64,000 bases of DNA, from NCBI GenBank assembly GCA_015143295.1, contig JABCRI010000954.1, forward strand, positions 1-64,000. Direction: 5' to 3'. Source of the stretch: Tetracentron sinense (lineage: Eukaryota > Streptophyta > Magnoliopsida > Trochodendrales > Trochodendraceae). A program made the translations under genes and the position numbers. This document shows positions 43,737-56,568 of this stretch, piece after piece. The notes under the pieces are model-generated. The model saw nothing but the letters and a program-made list of their open reading frames with translations, was not told the origin of the DNA and searched no databases. Position 1 is the first letter of the stretch. Each line of letters opens with the position of its first letter.

Positions 43737-46700
43737 TCAAACGGATGGCGGGATGGACATCGGTTTGGACCTAAACAAACAGAATTTTGCACTTGGGAGA
43801 CCCTTTGTAAATATGTCTGTTGTTTGTTCCGTAGTAGGAACAAAAGAAATCTTCAAATTGCCTTTGCTAACGCACTCTCGGACAAAATGATAATCAACTT
43901 CGATATGTTTTGTCTGGGCATGGAAAATAGGATTAGCGGCTAAATACGTAGCACTGATGTTGTCACAAAGAAGACGAGCCAAAGTAGGAAGGAAAATTCC
44001 AATATCACGAAGGAGGTAGCTTATCCAAAGAATGTCTGTAGTGGTAACTACCAAGGCCCGATATTCAACCTCGGTGCTTGATCGAGATACCGTGGGCTGC
44101 TTCTTTGTATTCCAGGAAATCCAAAGAATGTCTGTAGTGGTCTTGTTATTGTCAAATATTACAAGGCCCTGACTATTTGTCAATATGAAGAGGGCTCTAT
44201 AAGATATTCCTCATCATGAAGTGAGAGCTTCGAACCAATCGCAACTAGAGTGACACAAGGCTTTGCTCCCATCATACCTGATCATTCCAAAAGAGTAAGG
44301 GAGTACTTGCTTTGTGTGAGCTGTAAATCTTCCTTGGTACGTGAGGCTTCATGGCCAAGGAAGAAATGTAAATCTCCCAAATCTGTCATGGAGAATGTGG
44401 ATTTGAGGTGATGAATGGAAGATTGAAGGAGTGAATTACTATCACCCGTAAAGACAATATCATCAATGTACAAAAGGAGGATGAGCATCCCTTCTTGTCC
44501 ATGGTATACAAACATTGAGGTATCCGACTTGCTGTTGTGAAATCCATTCTCTAGTAGGAATGAACTGAAACAATTAAACCATGCTTGAGGCACTTGCTTG
44601 AGACCATAGATGGCTTTATTAAGCCGACATACATGATCAGGATTGTCTGGTGAGGTAAAACCTTGTGGTTGGAGCATATACACTTCTTCCTTAAGCCCAC
44701 CATGAAGGAAGGTGTTCTTAGCGTCAAGTTGGTGAATTCGCCAGTCTTTGGCAACTGCAACAGAAAGAACGAGCCGAATGGTTGTAGGTTTAACAACTGA
44801 GCTGAACATCTCGTCATAATCTACACCAGGTTGCTGACTATACCCCTTGGCGACAAGTCGAGCTTTGTATCTCTCGATCTCTCCTTTGGCACGCCGCTTA
44901 ATCTTATAAACTCATCGACAACCCACCAAATTCATTCCATGTTGTCGGGGAACCAATGACCATGCATGTATTGTTGCTGAGTAAAGCATTAAATTCATAG
45001 GACATAGCCATGTGCCAGCGGAGATCCTTTGAGGTGGTAGTGTAACAGGAAGGTTCATGAAGAGTATCAATTAATTGAGAGATTAAAGCAAGCGAAATAG
45101 GGTACCTCGTGGCATGCCAAGCATGAGGTTTGATAGTACCATCACGAGTGCGAGTTGTCATTGTGTGTAGAGGCGGTGGAAGAGCAACAGCTGATTGGTG
45201 GTGAAGTGAAGGAGGGTTGTCCATGGCAATATCAATTGGTGGTTGTTGGAGAGGAGAGACATTTGAAGGTGTAGGTGTAGCAACATGTGGAGCAAGTGTA
45301 GGATCAACAGGCCAGAGTGATACGGAAGCAACATCAAGTTGTGAGGCAGCAACAGGGGACTTTTGTGGCATCGCAGAAGAGGCATAAGAATGCAGACTTG
45401 TAGATGGTAGCATAGCTGGACAAGGAGAGAATGAACCAATGATGGGAGGTGTTATTTGGGCATTATAAAGTGAGCCGATAGGGCCTGGTAGAACAACTGA
45501 GTGAGGTTGTGATTCAGTTGAGCATTTCTTGCAGAGATCAGCAAAAGGAAATGAGGTTTCAAGATACTTGACATGGCGAGAAGTAAACACACGCCCCGTT
45601 GCTGGGTCAAGGCAGCGATACCCTTTATATTGAGGACTAAAACCAATAAAGATACATCACAACGATTTGGGGCTTAGCTTGTCAAACCGATATGGCCCGA
45701 GGAACGGAAAGCATTCGCAACCAAAAGTGCATAAAAGTGTATAATCTGGTGGCTGTCTAAATAATTTTTCGTAAAGCGTGTGCCCTTGTAAGACTGAACT
45801 AGGCAACCGATTTATAAGGAACACCGCATGAAGAAAAGCATCAACCCAAAATGACTTGGGGAGCTTGCTGTGATGTAGTAAAGTATTGCCCGTCTCAACA
45901 ACGTGTCAATGCTTTCGTTCCGCTAAATCGTTCTATTCTGGAGTATGTGGACATGACATATGATGAGTGATTCCATGCATTTGTAAAAGAGCAGAAATTG
46001 TTTTTATTATAAAATTCACCTCCTCCATCTATTTGAAGAAATTTGATTCTCCTAGAGAACACATTCTCAACATGGGTTCGAAATACATTAAAACATGAGT
46101 AGCTATCACTCTTCTGACGCATAGGATAAATCCACACATAGCGGCTGTAATCGTCAACAAATATAAGATAATATTGATGCTTAGATGTGGCTAACATTGG
46201 GGCGGGTCCCCAAACATCACAGTGAATAAGAAAGAAAGGGCATGGAGCATCATGAACAACATCTTAAAATGACAACTTGCTACTCTTATTCAAAATGCAA
46301 TCTAAGCAATTAAAGTTGTTGAAATCAGTCGTAGAAACATCAAACAGAGAATGTTTTGCTACCAAATTACGTAAAACAACTGAAGAGGGGTGTCCCAAAT
46401 GTCGGTGCCACGTATCCAAGGAGAGCCGGTTGACAGATGAAGCTTGGTGAGGCAAGATCTCAGTCCGAGGAATTGGGTATAGGTCTCCACTAGTTGGGTC
46501 GTCCAATAGGAGCCTCCCTGTTTGCAGGTCCTTTATTGCAAAACCCCAAGGATAAAACACGAAACAACAGTTATTGGCCCGTGTGAATTGATCCACAGAA
46601 AGCAGGTTTTTCTTGATATCAGGTATGAGAAGAATATCCTTAAGCAAAAAGGATGCACGAGGAGTATTTAAAAGAGATTTACAAATCTTAGCAATAAGAA

Positions 46701-46797
46701 GATTTTGCCCATTACCAACCATTACGGTGTCATAACCCTGATACTCGGACGATTGTTGAAGAGTAGAAGAGTCACTAGTCATATAGATGTAGAACCC
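43737..46797 (-). pseudogene. Copia integrase, reverse transcriptase and RNase H (broken)
   Basis: Reading down the minus strand: 46797-46264 has the pre-integrase zinc finger (WHRHLGHPS then CLDCILNKS). 46197-45895 has the integrase core (FVDDYSRYVWIYPM, then QIDGGGEF, the DD part). 45590-44904 is the integrase tail and linker. 44809-44282 is reverse transcriptase with [12 protein letters not shown] and the catalytic box [13 protein letters not shown]. 44183-43737 is RNase H with STEVEYRAL and the ILWISYLLRDIG block, ending in DIFTKGLPSAKF. These domains lie in different frames, separated by stops (for example TAA near 46263), and RNase H contains an internal duplication of a TTDILWIS segment. 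Non-functional. Confidence 0.9.
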
Positions 46798-48275
46798 CAA
46801 AACTTGGGTTCACTGTACGGTGAATAATACTGTAAAAAGTATAGTGAAAAGTGTTGTGAATAGTGTCAAAGACGCAAGTCTTATGGAGGCCAAGGGCCAT
46901 TTATGTAATTTAGTTTATGAGAAATAATAAGAATGATTTAAATTAGTTTAAGTATTATTGTTGGGTGTTTGGGATGAAAGAACAAAAGTATAAAATACTC
47001 TAAGTGTCAAGAAAGAGAGATGTCTTAATATACCCTCAACTTTAGGGAACCATAGTTTGGTGACCGCTGATCGGAATTGAATGATTCATGAGCCATTAGA
47101 AAGATATTGAAACCCTCTTCGAGGTTCATGTTTAACACTTTTTTATATTTTGAGTTGAAGTTGGGTCAAACGTCGGATTTCCGAAAACTAGTCTGCTGAA
47201 ATTCTAATCTGCTACAATCCATCCCAGAATAGTCAAATTTAGAGCCCATTTAGACCATTATTAACTCAGAATTAGGATTTATCTATTAGAGACAAAATTG
47301 TTCCCATTTGAATGAAGAGTCCAACGCAAGTTGAATCATCAAAATACGATAATAAAGTCAAAAGTTATGGTCGGATTACCAAAGCGGAAAAAAAGCAAGC
47401 CAATCAGGGCTCTCAGACGTCGACGTCGATGTTTGGAGGCCAGATGTCAATAAATTCATGCGCAAAAATGGCAAAAAACGACGTATAACTTGCCACCGAC
47501 CTTGGGAGATGTTTTTAAAGATATTTTTGGGTTTTTGGAACCCTTTAGCCTATAAATAGGACCCCAAATTTGTGCCTTAGGCTTTACAAACCCTAAGCTT
47601 AGATCTTGAATTTGAGTTGAAGAAGAAGAAGAAGAGAAGCTCTGTTCTTTTCAAAGTGTTCTCCTCGGAGTTTGAGTAAGGTTTCATCTTTGTTCCAGAA
47701 GCTCAAGCTTCCTTCCTTTAATGTTCTCAAGCTCACAAATCATCACCAAATTGATTTCAAAGCTTGGAATTCTCCAGGGAACAATATGTGCGTGTTCTTG
47801 AAGAAGAGGTTTCGAAACTCAGATTTTCTCAAAGTTGAACCAAGCTTCCTCAAGCTTGATTTCCATCCTACAGAAGTGTAAAAGCTTCCTTTTTAAGGTA
47901 GATACACTCTACTAGATTTTAATTTCATAAACCATATTTTGTAAATCAAGATAAAATCATTTGTTTGTGTTATGAACTAGTAGGAAGTCCTACTAGTTAA
48001 ATTGTGATGATGTTATGCCTTAAACCAAAGAATAAAGAGGGTACATAAATTCTGTTTTTATTAAATGTTCTTTGTATTAAAAATTTAAAGGTGAAAAGCA
48101 TGTTAAAAAATATAGATTTTGGGGGAAAGCAAAGAATAAAACCATATATTCTATGTGATTTGAATAGGCGTGACTTAAGTGTATATGGGCTATGACTATG
48201 AATGAAATATGTGATTATTGACTATATGTTAAGTGTTCTTAAAGTATTTCCAATTGTCTACCATGCTATTCACAA

Positions 48276-48316
48276 TTGCTACATGGACACACACACACAC
48301 ACATATATATATATGC
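48276..48316. repeat. CA/TA compound microsatellite
   Basis: An ACACAC run followed by a TATATA run within the gypsy-type LTR. Confidence 0.75.
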
Positions 48317-48954
48317 ATGATTGAGATTTTCTAAAGCATGGATATCCAAAGAAGAAGTAAAGTACAAGATGTAAAGGGAACAAATGAAAGTATATGGGAA
48401 GTAAAGTAGCAAAAGAAATTATATGGGAAAGTATACGGGAAAGTAAAAGGAAAGTATACGGGAAAGTATATGGGAAAGTAAAGGAGAAGTAATGGGACTG
48501 GGTGAAGCCAACGGAGAGGGACGATAGCAGGCCGCCTGGAAGGGAAAGGGATACTGGTCATCAGACTCTGACGAATAGCAGGCCGTCGGAAGGATCATGG
48601 ATACTAGTTGTCTATTCCGAAGGGAACCAAAGGTGATGATGATAATAGGCCCGCCCGATTACCTGGGTACAAGGGTACTAGTTATCTGACTCCAAAGGTT
48701 GGCTCTCAGGTATTTTACATACCTGAATGGAAAGTAATGGAAGTAATGGAAAGAAATGAATAAAGTATTTTACAATACCCGTAATAGAAAGTATAAGATG
48801 GAAAAGTATAGTAAAGATGATTTTCTATAACATATGCACATGATATTTTAAAATGTAAAGGTTTTCGTGCTCTGATTAAAGGTACTGCATGTGTTCTGAA
48901 TTAACTGCGATATATATACTTTTCATGTTTATGACATTGTTATCTAGTGGTTTG

Positions 48955-51422
48955 TGTCAGCACCCTATTTTTACACCCCCTTAACCGTGGTTAATTAATT
49001 TAGCTATAGTCCAAACCCTAGATCAACCCTAGTTCCAAACCCTAGGTAAACCCTTAACCATAGGACTAAACCCTAGTTAAGACCATAGTTAACCCTAAGC
49101 TTAACCCTAGGTAGTCCTAAACCCAAACCCTAGGTAGCCCTAGCCTAACCTTAGTAAGCCCTAGGTATACCCAAGGCCCAAGCCCATTTGACCAAACTTA
49201 TACTCAGACAACTCAATCAAACCCAATTACCTAATTTTATTACCCAACCCAAGTAGTCAAGCCCAAATACCCAATCACCCAATTGCCTAAGCCAAAGCCT
49301 ATTTCCATAGCCCAAGCCCAAATGTCATAGTCAAAGTCCAATAATCATAACCCATGACCCATCTACTAATAACCCATGATCCATAAGACCTAATCCACAT
49401 ATCCATATCCACCTACCCTATATCCTACAACCCATACCCATATAACCCATAGTTCACTCAACCCACCAACTCTTTTACACCTCTCTTACATCAACCCATA
49501 CCTATATAACTCATAGTTCACTCAACCCACCAACTCTCTTACACCTCTCTTACACCCTCTATCCTACAACCCATACTCATATAACTCATAGTTCACTCAA
49601 CCCACCAACTCTCTTACACTCTCTTACACTCCTTACAACACTCAATCTATCAACTCACCTTACAACACTCAAGTCTTTACCCACTAGCTCCTTTTATCCC
49701 CCATGTAAAGGACACAACCCAACCTCTTAGTTTTCCTATAAATACCAATCCCTTAGCCCCTTAGATCCATCCCTCAAGACCCCTAGAAGGTTCCCACCCA
49801 CTTGTGTTTCTCTTGAGTTTGAAGAAGGGAGAAGAAACTAAGGTTTAGAGTTTGGAAAGAATTCTAAGACTAAAAGCTTAGAGTTCTTCACTAACTCTCT
49901 TCCTTTGTGGATTCTAAAACCCTACCCCTTGGAGCATTGAAGGAGAATTCTTGGAGGAGTAGGCACTCCTTCTTTCATTTTCTCTTATTTTTTATCTTTT
50001 TTTTTATTTGGTTCTCTTCTTGATCTCTCATTTCTCAAGCATAGTTGGGCCTCTCTACACCAATCTAATGGTGTAGAGGGACCCCATATCAAAGGCAAGG
50101 AGATGCTCCTTTTTTCTTTTCCTTTCCATGTACATATTTTCTTCTTTTTTATGTACCCACAAGTGTGGATATGGGTAGGCCCATAGAGAGTGGAAGCTAA
50201 AGTTATACCTCTCTTTTTCATTTTGTTTTCTTTTGAGATTCTAGTCCTCTTTCTAGAATTTTTTATGAAAGCTCATCCCCTCCCTAACATTCTTTAGAGC
50301 AACATTACATCATTAATAATGGTGTAAATGAACTACCTTAAAAGGGAGAGGATGAGTTTTCATTTTCTTTCATTTCTTTATTTTTCCTTCATGTTCTATG
50401 TTGAATGGGTAGGTGATGGTTTGACGACTTAAGATAAATGATGGTGTAAGGACTTAAAGAGGACATTCTTAAAATGTTTCATACTAAAGACAATGGTATT
50501 TGATCTATTATCAACATCAATCCAACAAAATAGGTGTTGGTAATAGACCATTTACTATTCATAAGGCACATCCCTCTTTATGTCTTAAACTATAATCTTT
50601 TAGCCAAACTCTTGGACTAAATTTGACTTTAGTTAAGTTTGTCAAATCCTTACCTATATGAAAATTCAAAAACATGATAAAATCTCAAAATACCAAAAAC
50701 ATGATAAAATCTTAAAACACCAAAAACATTCAAATATAACCAAAATATAAAAAACATTCAAATATCCCCAAAAATCTCAAAAAATATAAAAAATACAAAA
50801 AAACCAAAAAGAGACTTGTAGGACCTCCTTAGATTTGGTTAGCTCATCTAACCATGGATAAATACCCTCTAATCGCGGTTAGACTTAACACTTGTGCACT
50901 TGACCTCCCCGGTCAACTAAACCATAGCCTTCTAGGCTAGACCCTTTGACCATCCTATGCACACACACACTCCCCCCTAGCCTCGGCACGGGCTCATGTG
51001 CCAGAACTACGCTCGGTCTGATCTCACATGTGAGTACGTAGGCAACTCAACTCGGGTTCGACCCTAGCCATCTAGCTTTCTATTTTTCTTGGATTAGCAC
51101 TCACTTAAAAACTTTGGACATTCTAATTAAACTTTGAGATTATAATTGGCTTAAGTTTAGGGAGTAGGTAACCGTTATAAAACGGAGGTCTTGGGGTGCC
51201 TAATACCTTCCCCAGGACTTAATCGAACCACTTACCCTAACTCTGTAAAGACCATTTGCCTTATCCAAACAAACAAATACCCGGGACCTATCCCTAAGAA
51301 TGAATAGGTGGCGACTCAAGTCAAAACATATAATTGTGAAAGTGGGTAGGAAGATCCCATGCTCACAGTTTGTATACGCGGAGTATTCCATATTCAGCCG
51401 AACTATTACTTCGGCAAGTACA
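48955..51422 (+). mobile_element. Second solo LTR nested in the first
   Basis: It starts TGTCAGCACCCTATTTTTAC and ends GGCAAGTACA, with TTTG on both sides (48951-48954 and 51423-51426), a partial target duplication. About 2.47 kb. It shows the features of long plant gypsy LTRs: a CCCTAACCCTAG-rich start, and near its end GGTGCCTAATACCTTCC and AGGTGGCGACTCAAG. No internal domain remains. The surrounding LTR resumes at CTGTGGTGACCGTGCTCAG (51434). Confidence 0.75.
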
Positions 51423-51728
51423 TTTGATATCTGTGGTGACCGTGCTCAGGAGCCTTGAGTCGAGAAAGAGATATTGAGGAGGTGCCTACTCCAGAGGAGC
51501 TTCAAGAGCATCAAAGGCTACTTGAGCGGTGGCCCTATGTTTGAGAGATGAGAGGGAGTGATCTGTTTATATGTATTTTGTTGAGTGAAGTGTTCACTCT
51601 TTACTTTCAGTTTTCTGTACAAACTTGGTATACGGTATGTATCGTCTTATATGTTGTACAGGATATTTGGTAATGAGTTCACGACGCCAAAGTATCTTAA
51701 CTCCTAGGCGGTATTTTGGGTCGCGACA

Positions 51729-52673
51729 CTGGTAGCTCCTGTGTCCCGATACCAGTTGGTATCATATGGTTCAGATATCAAACAAAAGACTGATGAAGAG
51801 AGGTACCTTGATAAGCATGGTTGAATCTGTTGTAGCATTGCAAGGCGGTGTGGCTCGGGCAATCATAAATCTGACAGTGTAGAGAAGATCGAGGAGGTCA
51901 AGGTGGAGATGATTGTTGCTGGTGAGGAAAGTAACTAGATCCATTAGTAGGTCCTGGACGACCCCTAGAGCCACGATAGTTCCCACGAGAGCGTCGAGTA
52001 TTGAATGATCGACCACGACCATCAGAAGGACGTCCACGACCACGAGAGTTGGAGGAACAACCGACATTGAAGGCTAAGTGGGAACCAGCTTCATTAGAGG
52101 GAGTCTGAAATTGAATCAGACGTTGTTCATGACTCAACAGTCGAGAACGAAGCTCAACAAATGACACGGGTTCAACTCGGTTTGTATTCGTTGTAACAAA
52201 CGATTCATACTCTGGGCCAAGCCCACCGAGAGTGTGGAGGGCAAGATCATAGTCTCCAATGGGCTGTTGTATGGCAGCCAAAGAATCGGATATAGTCTTA
52301 ATCCGATGAAGGAAATCAGCTACCCAGGACGTATCCTTCTTCATCGTTTACAACCGAAGACGAAGTTGCATCACATGCGCTTGGGACTGTTGAGCGAAGG
52401 TGGAAGCGAGAGTATTTCAAATCTCGTGAGAAGAGGTTAGGCCAACAGTCTGGGCGAGAACACCAGGAGTGAGCATAGCATTGATAAGGCTGGTGAGATA
52501 CTTATCGGTGCATCGCCATTTTTGATAAGCTGGGTTGGGAACCAGCGAATCTGACTCGTCGGAATCTGACTTGGCGTCGACAAACATTGGTAATTAGTAT
52601 CATCCAATTGAATTGACACAAAATTATTGATGTTGGAGATGTTAAGAGGGGCTGAAGATGATGAGGAAGCCAT
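51729..52673 (-). pseudogene. Copia gag and start of protease (broken)
   Basis: ATG 52671-52673 (Ser-rich N-terminus, then NNFVSIQLDDTNY) is typical for plant copia gag. A frameshift near 52590 follows. The body then continues through LINAML, SSREIWNTLASTF and, after a stop near 52345, SWVADFLHRIKTISDSLA and LGPEYESFVT. A Gly/Arg-rich stretch (near 51960-52060) precedes a zinc knuckle of CQI..C...H..LQC type near 51840-51870. The coding ends at the protease motif NWYRDTGAT at the junction with the inserted LTR. Gag would have formed the particle shell. Confidence 0.85.
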
Positions 52674-52721
52674 TGAAAAAAAAAAGGTAAGGAAACTGTA
52701 AGAGTTATGGCTCTAATACCA

Positions 52722-52910
52722 TGTAAACTCTCAAAATAAGGTAATGGTTGATTGCAAACTGGCATGTCAATGGAGTCTGCATTCAATATATTTATAGAAG
52801 ATGTACCACCAAAATTTTGGATTTGAATACATTCCTTACTTGAGGAAAATCTAAATAAGGAAACATGACTGTAAGGAGATTAACACGAGATATGAAATAT
52901 ATTGTTGACA
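52722..52910 (-). repeat. Copia right LTR (5' LTR)
   Basis: 189 bp, starting TGTAAACTCTCA, adjoining the tRNA-iMet-type primer site at about 52706-52720. Confidence 0.9.
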
Positions 52911-52915
52911 CTTAG

Positions 52916-53512
52916 GTGGGGTCAAAGAATGAATCCCAAGACAAAGTAGTTAATGTTTACCTAGTAACGTGGCAGGAGTCTATTCCCCCACCTACTAACA
53001 CTAAGCAGTAATTATAGAAAAATTATATCTTGAACCACCTAAGAAAAGATATACATATTCTATGCTCAAAGTCAACTTAAGTTATCCATAGTCCATACCA
53101 ACCAACAGATCTAACGGATCTATTCCAAGGTATGCATCCTTGCTTATCTTCTGTCTGAGGATCGAAAGATTTGGATCTACCCATTAAATAGCTATGGGTC
53201 TTATCTACAGCCCAATGACTTTGGCACTTAATGTTCCTAAGGTCAGGTGAATTCAATAATAGAGGTTGGTTAGAATTTCAGCTTTCCTTCTCCTTTGAGG
53301 GCATGTTGGAAAGAGAAACATGCTTTCATGGTTAAAAAAAATATTGGGTAAATTACATTCACCTCCCCTAAGGTTTGGTGAAATTTCAGAAACTTTCCCT
53401 CTTGTTTCTAAAATTACACCGTCCTCCCTTATCAACTCATTATATTAATGCCATTAACTAATGGTGCTCTTTTCCAAATTTACCCCTAACACTTGAGGAA
53501 ACATGTTTTATG
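52916..53512. other. Spacer, no gene
   Basis: Contains at 53343-53480 a block (AATTACATTCACCTCCCC, then CCAAATTTACCCCTAACAC) that looks like a dispersed plant repeat fragment. No coding exon. Confidence 0.45.
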
Positions 53513-55522
53513 ACTTCGACCTTGTTTGGGATGTCTAATTTTTGGATCTTTTTGTCTTATTGTCTATTGCAGATAGACATTTTCATAGATTAGATTGTTT
53601 GGTAGCGTGTCTCATTCTTAGTTAAAAAAAGACAAAAAGACATTAAGTATCAATAATAAAAATTCAGTTTAAAAAAAAAAAAAAAAAAAAAACATTCTTG
53701 TCTATTGCGGGTAGATGACGGAACTCATATTTTCGGCATTTTATTTACTCTTTTGCCCCTTTAGTTGTTTCTTTAATCCAACCCAAATCCTCCCCCAAAT
53801 GAAAGTAGTCGTTCCCAACGCTTCTCCATTCTTCCATGCTAGCTGCTACCTGCTACTCGCAACGACTGTTGCTCCTGTCCCAATTCCTCCCACCGCCAGT
53901 GCTCCCGTCTACTGCCACTGGTAATCTTTTCTTCTTCTTCCTTACAATCTCTTGTTTTCTCTTCTTTGTTCTTCTTCCCCTTTTTCTAGGGTTTGGTTTA
54001 CCTGCTGCCACAACTAAGATAATGACACAAACTGCAGATTTCTTTTGAGTAATGGCTCAATAATCAAAACAGTTTTTGAATATCAATTAATAAAGGGTGC
54101 TTCTTGATGCCATTTGTTGTCATGATTGGGAGGAGAGTTGGAAAACACCTTGCTTCCAATTGAATGTTTAAGGGTTCAGATGGAAAATCTGTTGCATTCT
54201 TGGTACTCTTTTAGGGTGGGCTGGCAATCTGGATTTTGCCTCATTTTTTTAACTTTGAGGCTTGGTATCTTATTAAGGTCCTCTGTGTGTGTGCCCTTCG
54301 TAAAAAAAATATACCTTCATCTCTTTATACATCTGGATGTTTACCGATTTTAAAAAAAATCAATTAGGAGGATGCCAGACCATTACTCTCATTCTCTGGA
54401 AATCAAGCTCATAGGTGAGCTTGTTTTGTTCCCTTCATAAGAGACGAATAAAATGTTGGTCAGGTCATTGTTGAAACAGAGTATAGGAAAATGACATGGT
54501 TAGCATATGAGACAAAGAACTTGGTATCTCAGTTGAAAGACAAATGGATGTAGGTAATTGTGAGGTGAAGATGACTTCTTGGAAATAGCTTTAGGTTTGC
54601 CATCCAAGTTAGGAAGATCAAGAAGGCCCTTTGTAGCCGAGCCTGATTCTCATCACAAGGAAGCTATAGAAGATTGCATCGAGTTCATCAATTCTTCTTC
54701 TTCCTTGCAAAAATCAACTGCTGTTTCTGCAAATTTTTGATAGATTTTGTTGCACAATTGTGTAGTAGTAGATGTAAATTTAAAAAGTTTAAGAAATTGT
54801 GATTATGATCTTACGGTTATTGTAGACATCTGTACTCTTGGTATAGAATGTGGGGTTTTGGAATTCTGTGATTTTTGGTAGTTTTAGATGAAGAGTTTCT
54901 TTGAGAAATTGTTAGATTAATTAAATATTGTTTGAGTTGTGGGTTAATTATTTAGTTTAAATAGCCAATGGACGGAACAAGGCCACTCACACTATCACAA
55001 TGTACACGGAGAGATGGAAAGACTATCTGGAGGTATCACATCAATTTATACTTTAAAATGTAAGTTTTTTGTTGTTTTTTTTTAAAACAAATTCCTAAAC
55101 TTAATGGCTTATGTTGCAGACACACAAATATGCTAAACAATTTATGATCAAATCTCTACCATTTCCCGAACAGACGAACAGATGGCGTTGCTGTTTGATG
55201 GAATCTCGGCGATAGGAGCTAATAAGTGGACACCTACACTTGGTTCTGATGATTTTTTTTGTTTATTTTCATTGGTGTTGACATTCAAATGACATGTTGT
55301 AATATTCATGATTTTCTTGAATTTATCTAATGCAAATCTATTTTTTTTTAGAAATGACATCAACTGTCCCTGCAATAAGATGCAATAAGACGATGTTAAG
55401 CTTTGTCTATTACTATGCGTTGCTAATCTATTTTTTATAGATATTTTTGTTATAGATTTATTTTGACTAGAGCTGTTTAAAATAGACAAGATCTAAAGAT
55501 CTACCAAACGAACCCTTAGTTT
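53513..55522. mobile_element. Candidate non-autonomous DNA transposon, low confidence
   Basis: The left edge CCTTGTTTGGGATGTC and the right edge GATCTACCAAACGAACCCTTA (here the reverse complement carries GTTCGTTTGGTAGATC) are similar in the inverted sense. Both are followed inward by TTTGGATCTTTTTGTCT-like and AGATCTTGTCTATT-like blocks. The inside has no recognised transposase. A poly(A)-like run at 53669-53691 and several short frames (53715-54048, 54126-54353) are featureless. No target duplication was found. Confidence 0.35.
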
Positions 55523-55555
55523 GAAAGCTCAACCAAAGAGAAACATAAACATCCT

Positions 55556-56085
55556 AAGCCGACACGTGTCCCTTTTAACACCTATTAACCATGATTAAGA
55601 TTCACTCACCCCTATAGTTTATCCATCTAACCTTAGTTTTTAGAGAAAAAAATACCTTAAGTTGATTATGCTTAACCACAATAAAAGGGGGCTCTAAAAC
55701 CCGCCACGTGTCCATTTTAACACCCAATAACTATGGTTAACATTCACTCATCCCTAGGCTTCATCAATCTAACCTTGGTTTTAAGAAAAAACTAAAAAAT
55801 ATTAATTTTAGGTTAATTATGTTTAACCACAGTTAAAGGATCTCTCTAAGCCACCATGTGTTCTTTTTAACATCCACTAATTATGATTAAGATTCACTCG
55901 TCCTTAGGGTTCATCCATCTAACCTTGGTTTTTAGAAAAAAAACCTTAGGTTGATTATGCTTAACCAAAATTAAAAGAGGCTCCACAGGCCACCACGCAT
56001 TTCCCCTTTAACACTCACTAACTGTGGTTAAGATTCACTCACCCCCATCACTCACCCCAGGATTCATCCATCCGAACACATGTCC
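55556..56085. repeat. Tandem array, about 140-bp unit, four copies
   Basis: Copies start near 55560, 55703, 55852 and 55990. Each opens with a CCACGTGTCC(C/A)TTTTAACACC-like word and runs through GGTTAAGATTCACTCACC and CATCTAACCTTGGTTTTTAG to a TTAACCACAATTAAA-like word. Unit length drifts between about 138 and 148 bp. The internal words also occur in the foldback MITE at 30327-30573, so the array may have arisen by tandem growth of that type of element. Confidence 0.8.
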
Positions 56086-56329
56086 ACGTGTATGGATGGA
56101 CTACTCGCTTACGAACTTGTAAAGACTGCACAACATTGACTGTAACTGTTTATATCCTGCCATGCCTTTGTTTGTTGAGATATTTGCTGTTATGCATGTT
56201 TTCTGTGGTTACATAGATAAATGAGTCGGCTCAAACTGTTTTTGTGAGAATAAATGTTATATTAACCAATACACTAGGCCTATTAAAAATAAATAAAAAA
56301 TAAAAAATAAACCCTTTAACAAGGGTACT

Positions 56330-56568
56330 CTGCCCTGCCCTTAAGAGCTGGATTAGGGTATAATCAATCCAACCCCTTGAAGGGCAAGGGCAAGGGCAAG
56401 GGCAAGGGCAAGGTTAGGGTCTTGCCCTTATAAGTAAGAGGCAGGTTAGGATTGACCCTTACCTTGACCTTGCCCTTAAGGACTGAAGTGGGGCTTAATC
56501 AATCCAGGCCTTGAAGGGCTAGGGCAGGGTTAGTGTCTTACCCTTGTAAGTAAGGGTTGGGTTAGGAC
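56330..56568. repeat. CCCTTA/GGGCAA-rich repeat block
   Basis: Includes a pure GGGCAA hexamer run (56381-56413) and two diverged copies of a longer unit (GCCCTTAAGAGCTGGATTAGG and GCCCTTAAGGACTGAAGTGGG, each followed by TAATCAATCCA). Related sequence continues beyond the next insertion at 57247-57900. Confidence 0.7.

Larger units (their letters stand above)
46798..51728 (+). mobile_element. Gypsy-type solo LTR inserted in the copia element
   Basis: It starts TGTAGAACCCCAAAAC and ends GGGTCGCGACA, typical edges of long plant gypsy LTRs. It has a TATA box (CCTATAAATAGG, about 47549-47560) on the plus strand and no gag or pol. After removing the inner insert it is about 2.46 kb. The copia protein is continuous across it: the aspartic-protease D-T-G codons (51737-51745) are on one side and the MTSDSS continuation on the other. 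The flanking 5-mers ATAGA and CTGGT do not match, so the target duplication is not preserved or small deletions occurred at the junction. Confidence 0.75.
43513..52910 (-). mobile_element. Ty1/copia retrotransposon, decayed, split by nested LTRs
   Basis: LTRs 43513-43721 (209 bp) and 52722-52910 (189 bp) both start TGTAAACTCTCA and end GTTGACA. A perfect 5-bp duplication CTTAG flanks them (43508-43512 and 52911-52915). The orientation is minus: the primer site next to the right LTR reads TGGTATTAGAGCC on the minus strand (initiator tRNA-Met type), and a C-run at 43722-43735 is the polypurine tract beside the left LTR. Gene order gag-protease-integrase-reverse transcriptase-RNase H confirms copia. 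Removing the insert at 46798-51728 leaves about 4.5 kb, a normal copia length. Many stops and frameshifts make it inactive. Confidence 0.92.

Noticed and set aside
49000..49760. CCCTAA/CCCAA-rich stretch as a telomeric or promoter feature
   Set aside because: It is the start of a long gypsy LTR (48955-51422), where such C/A-rich sequence is usual.
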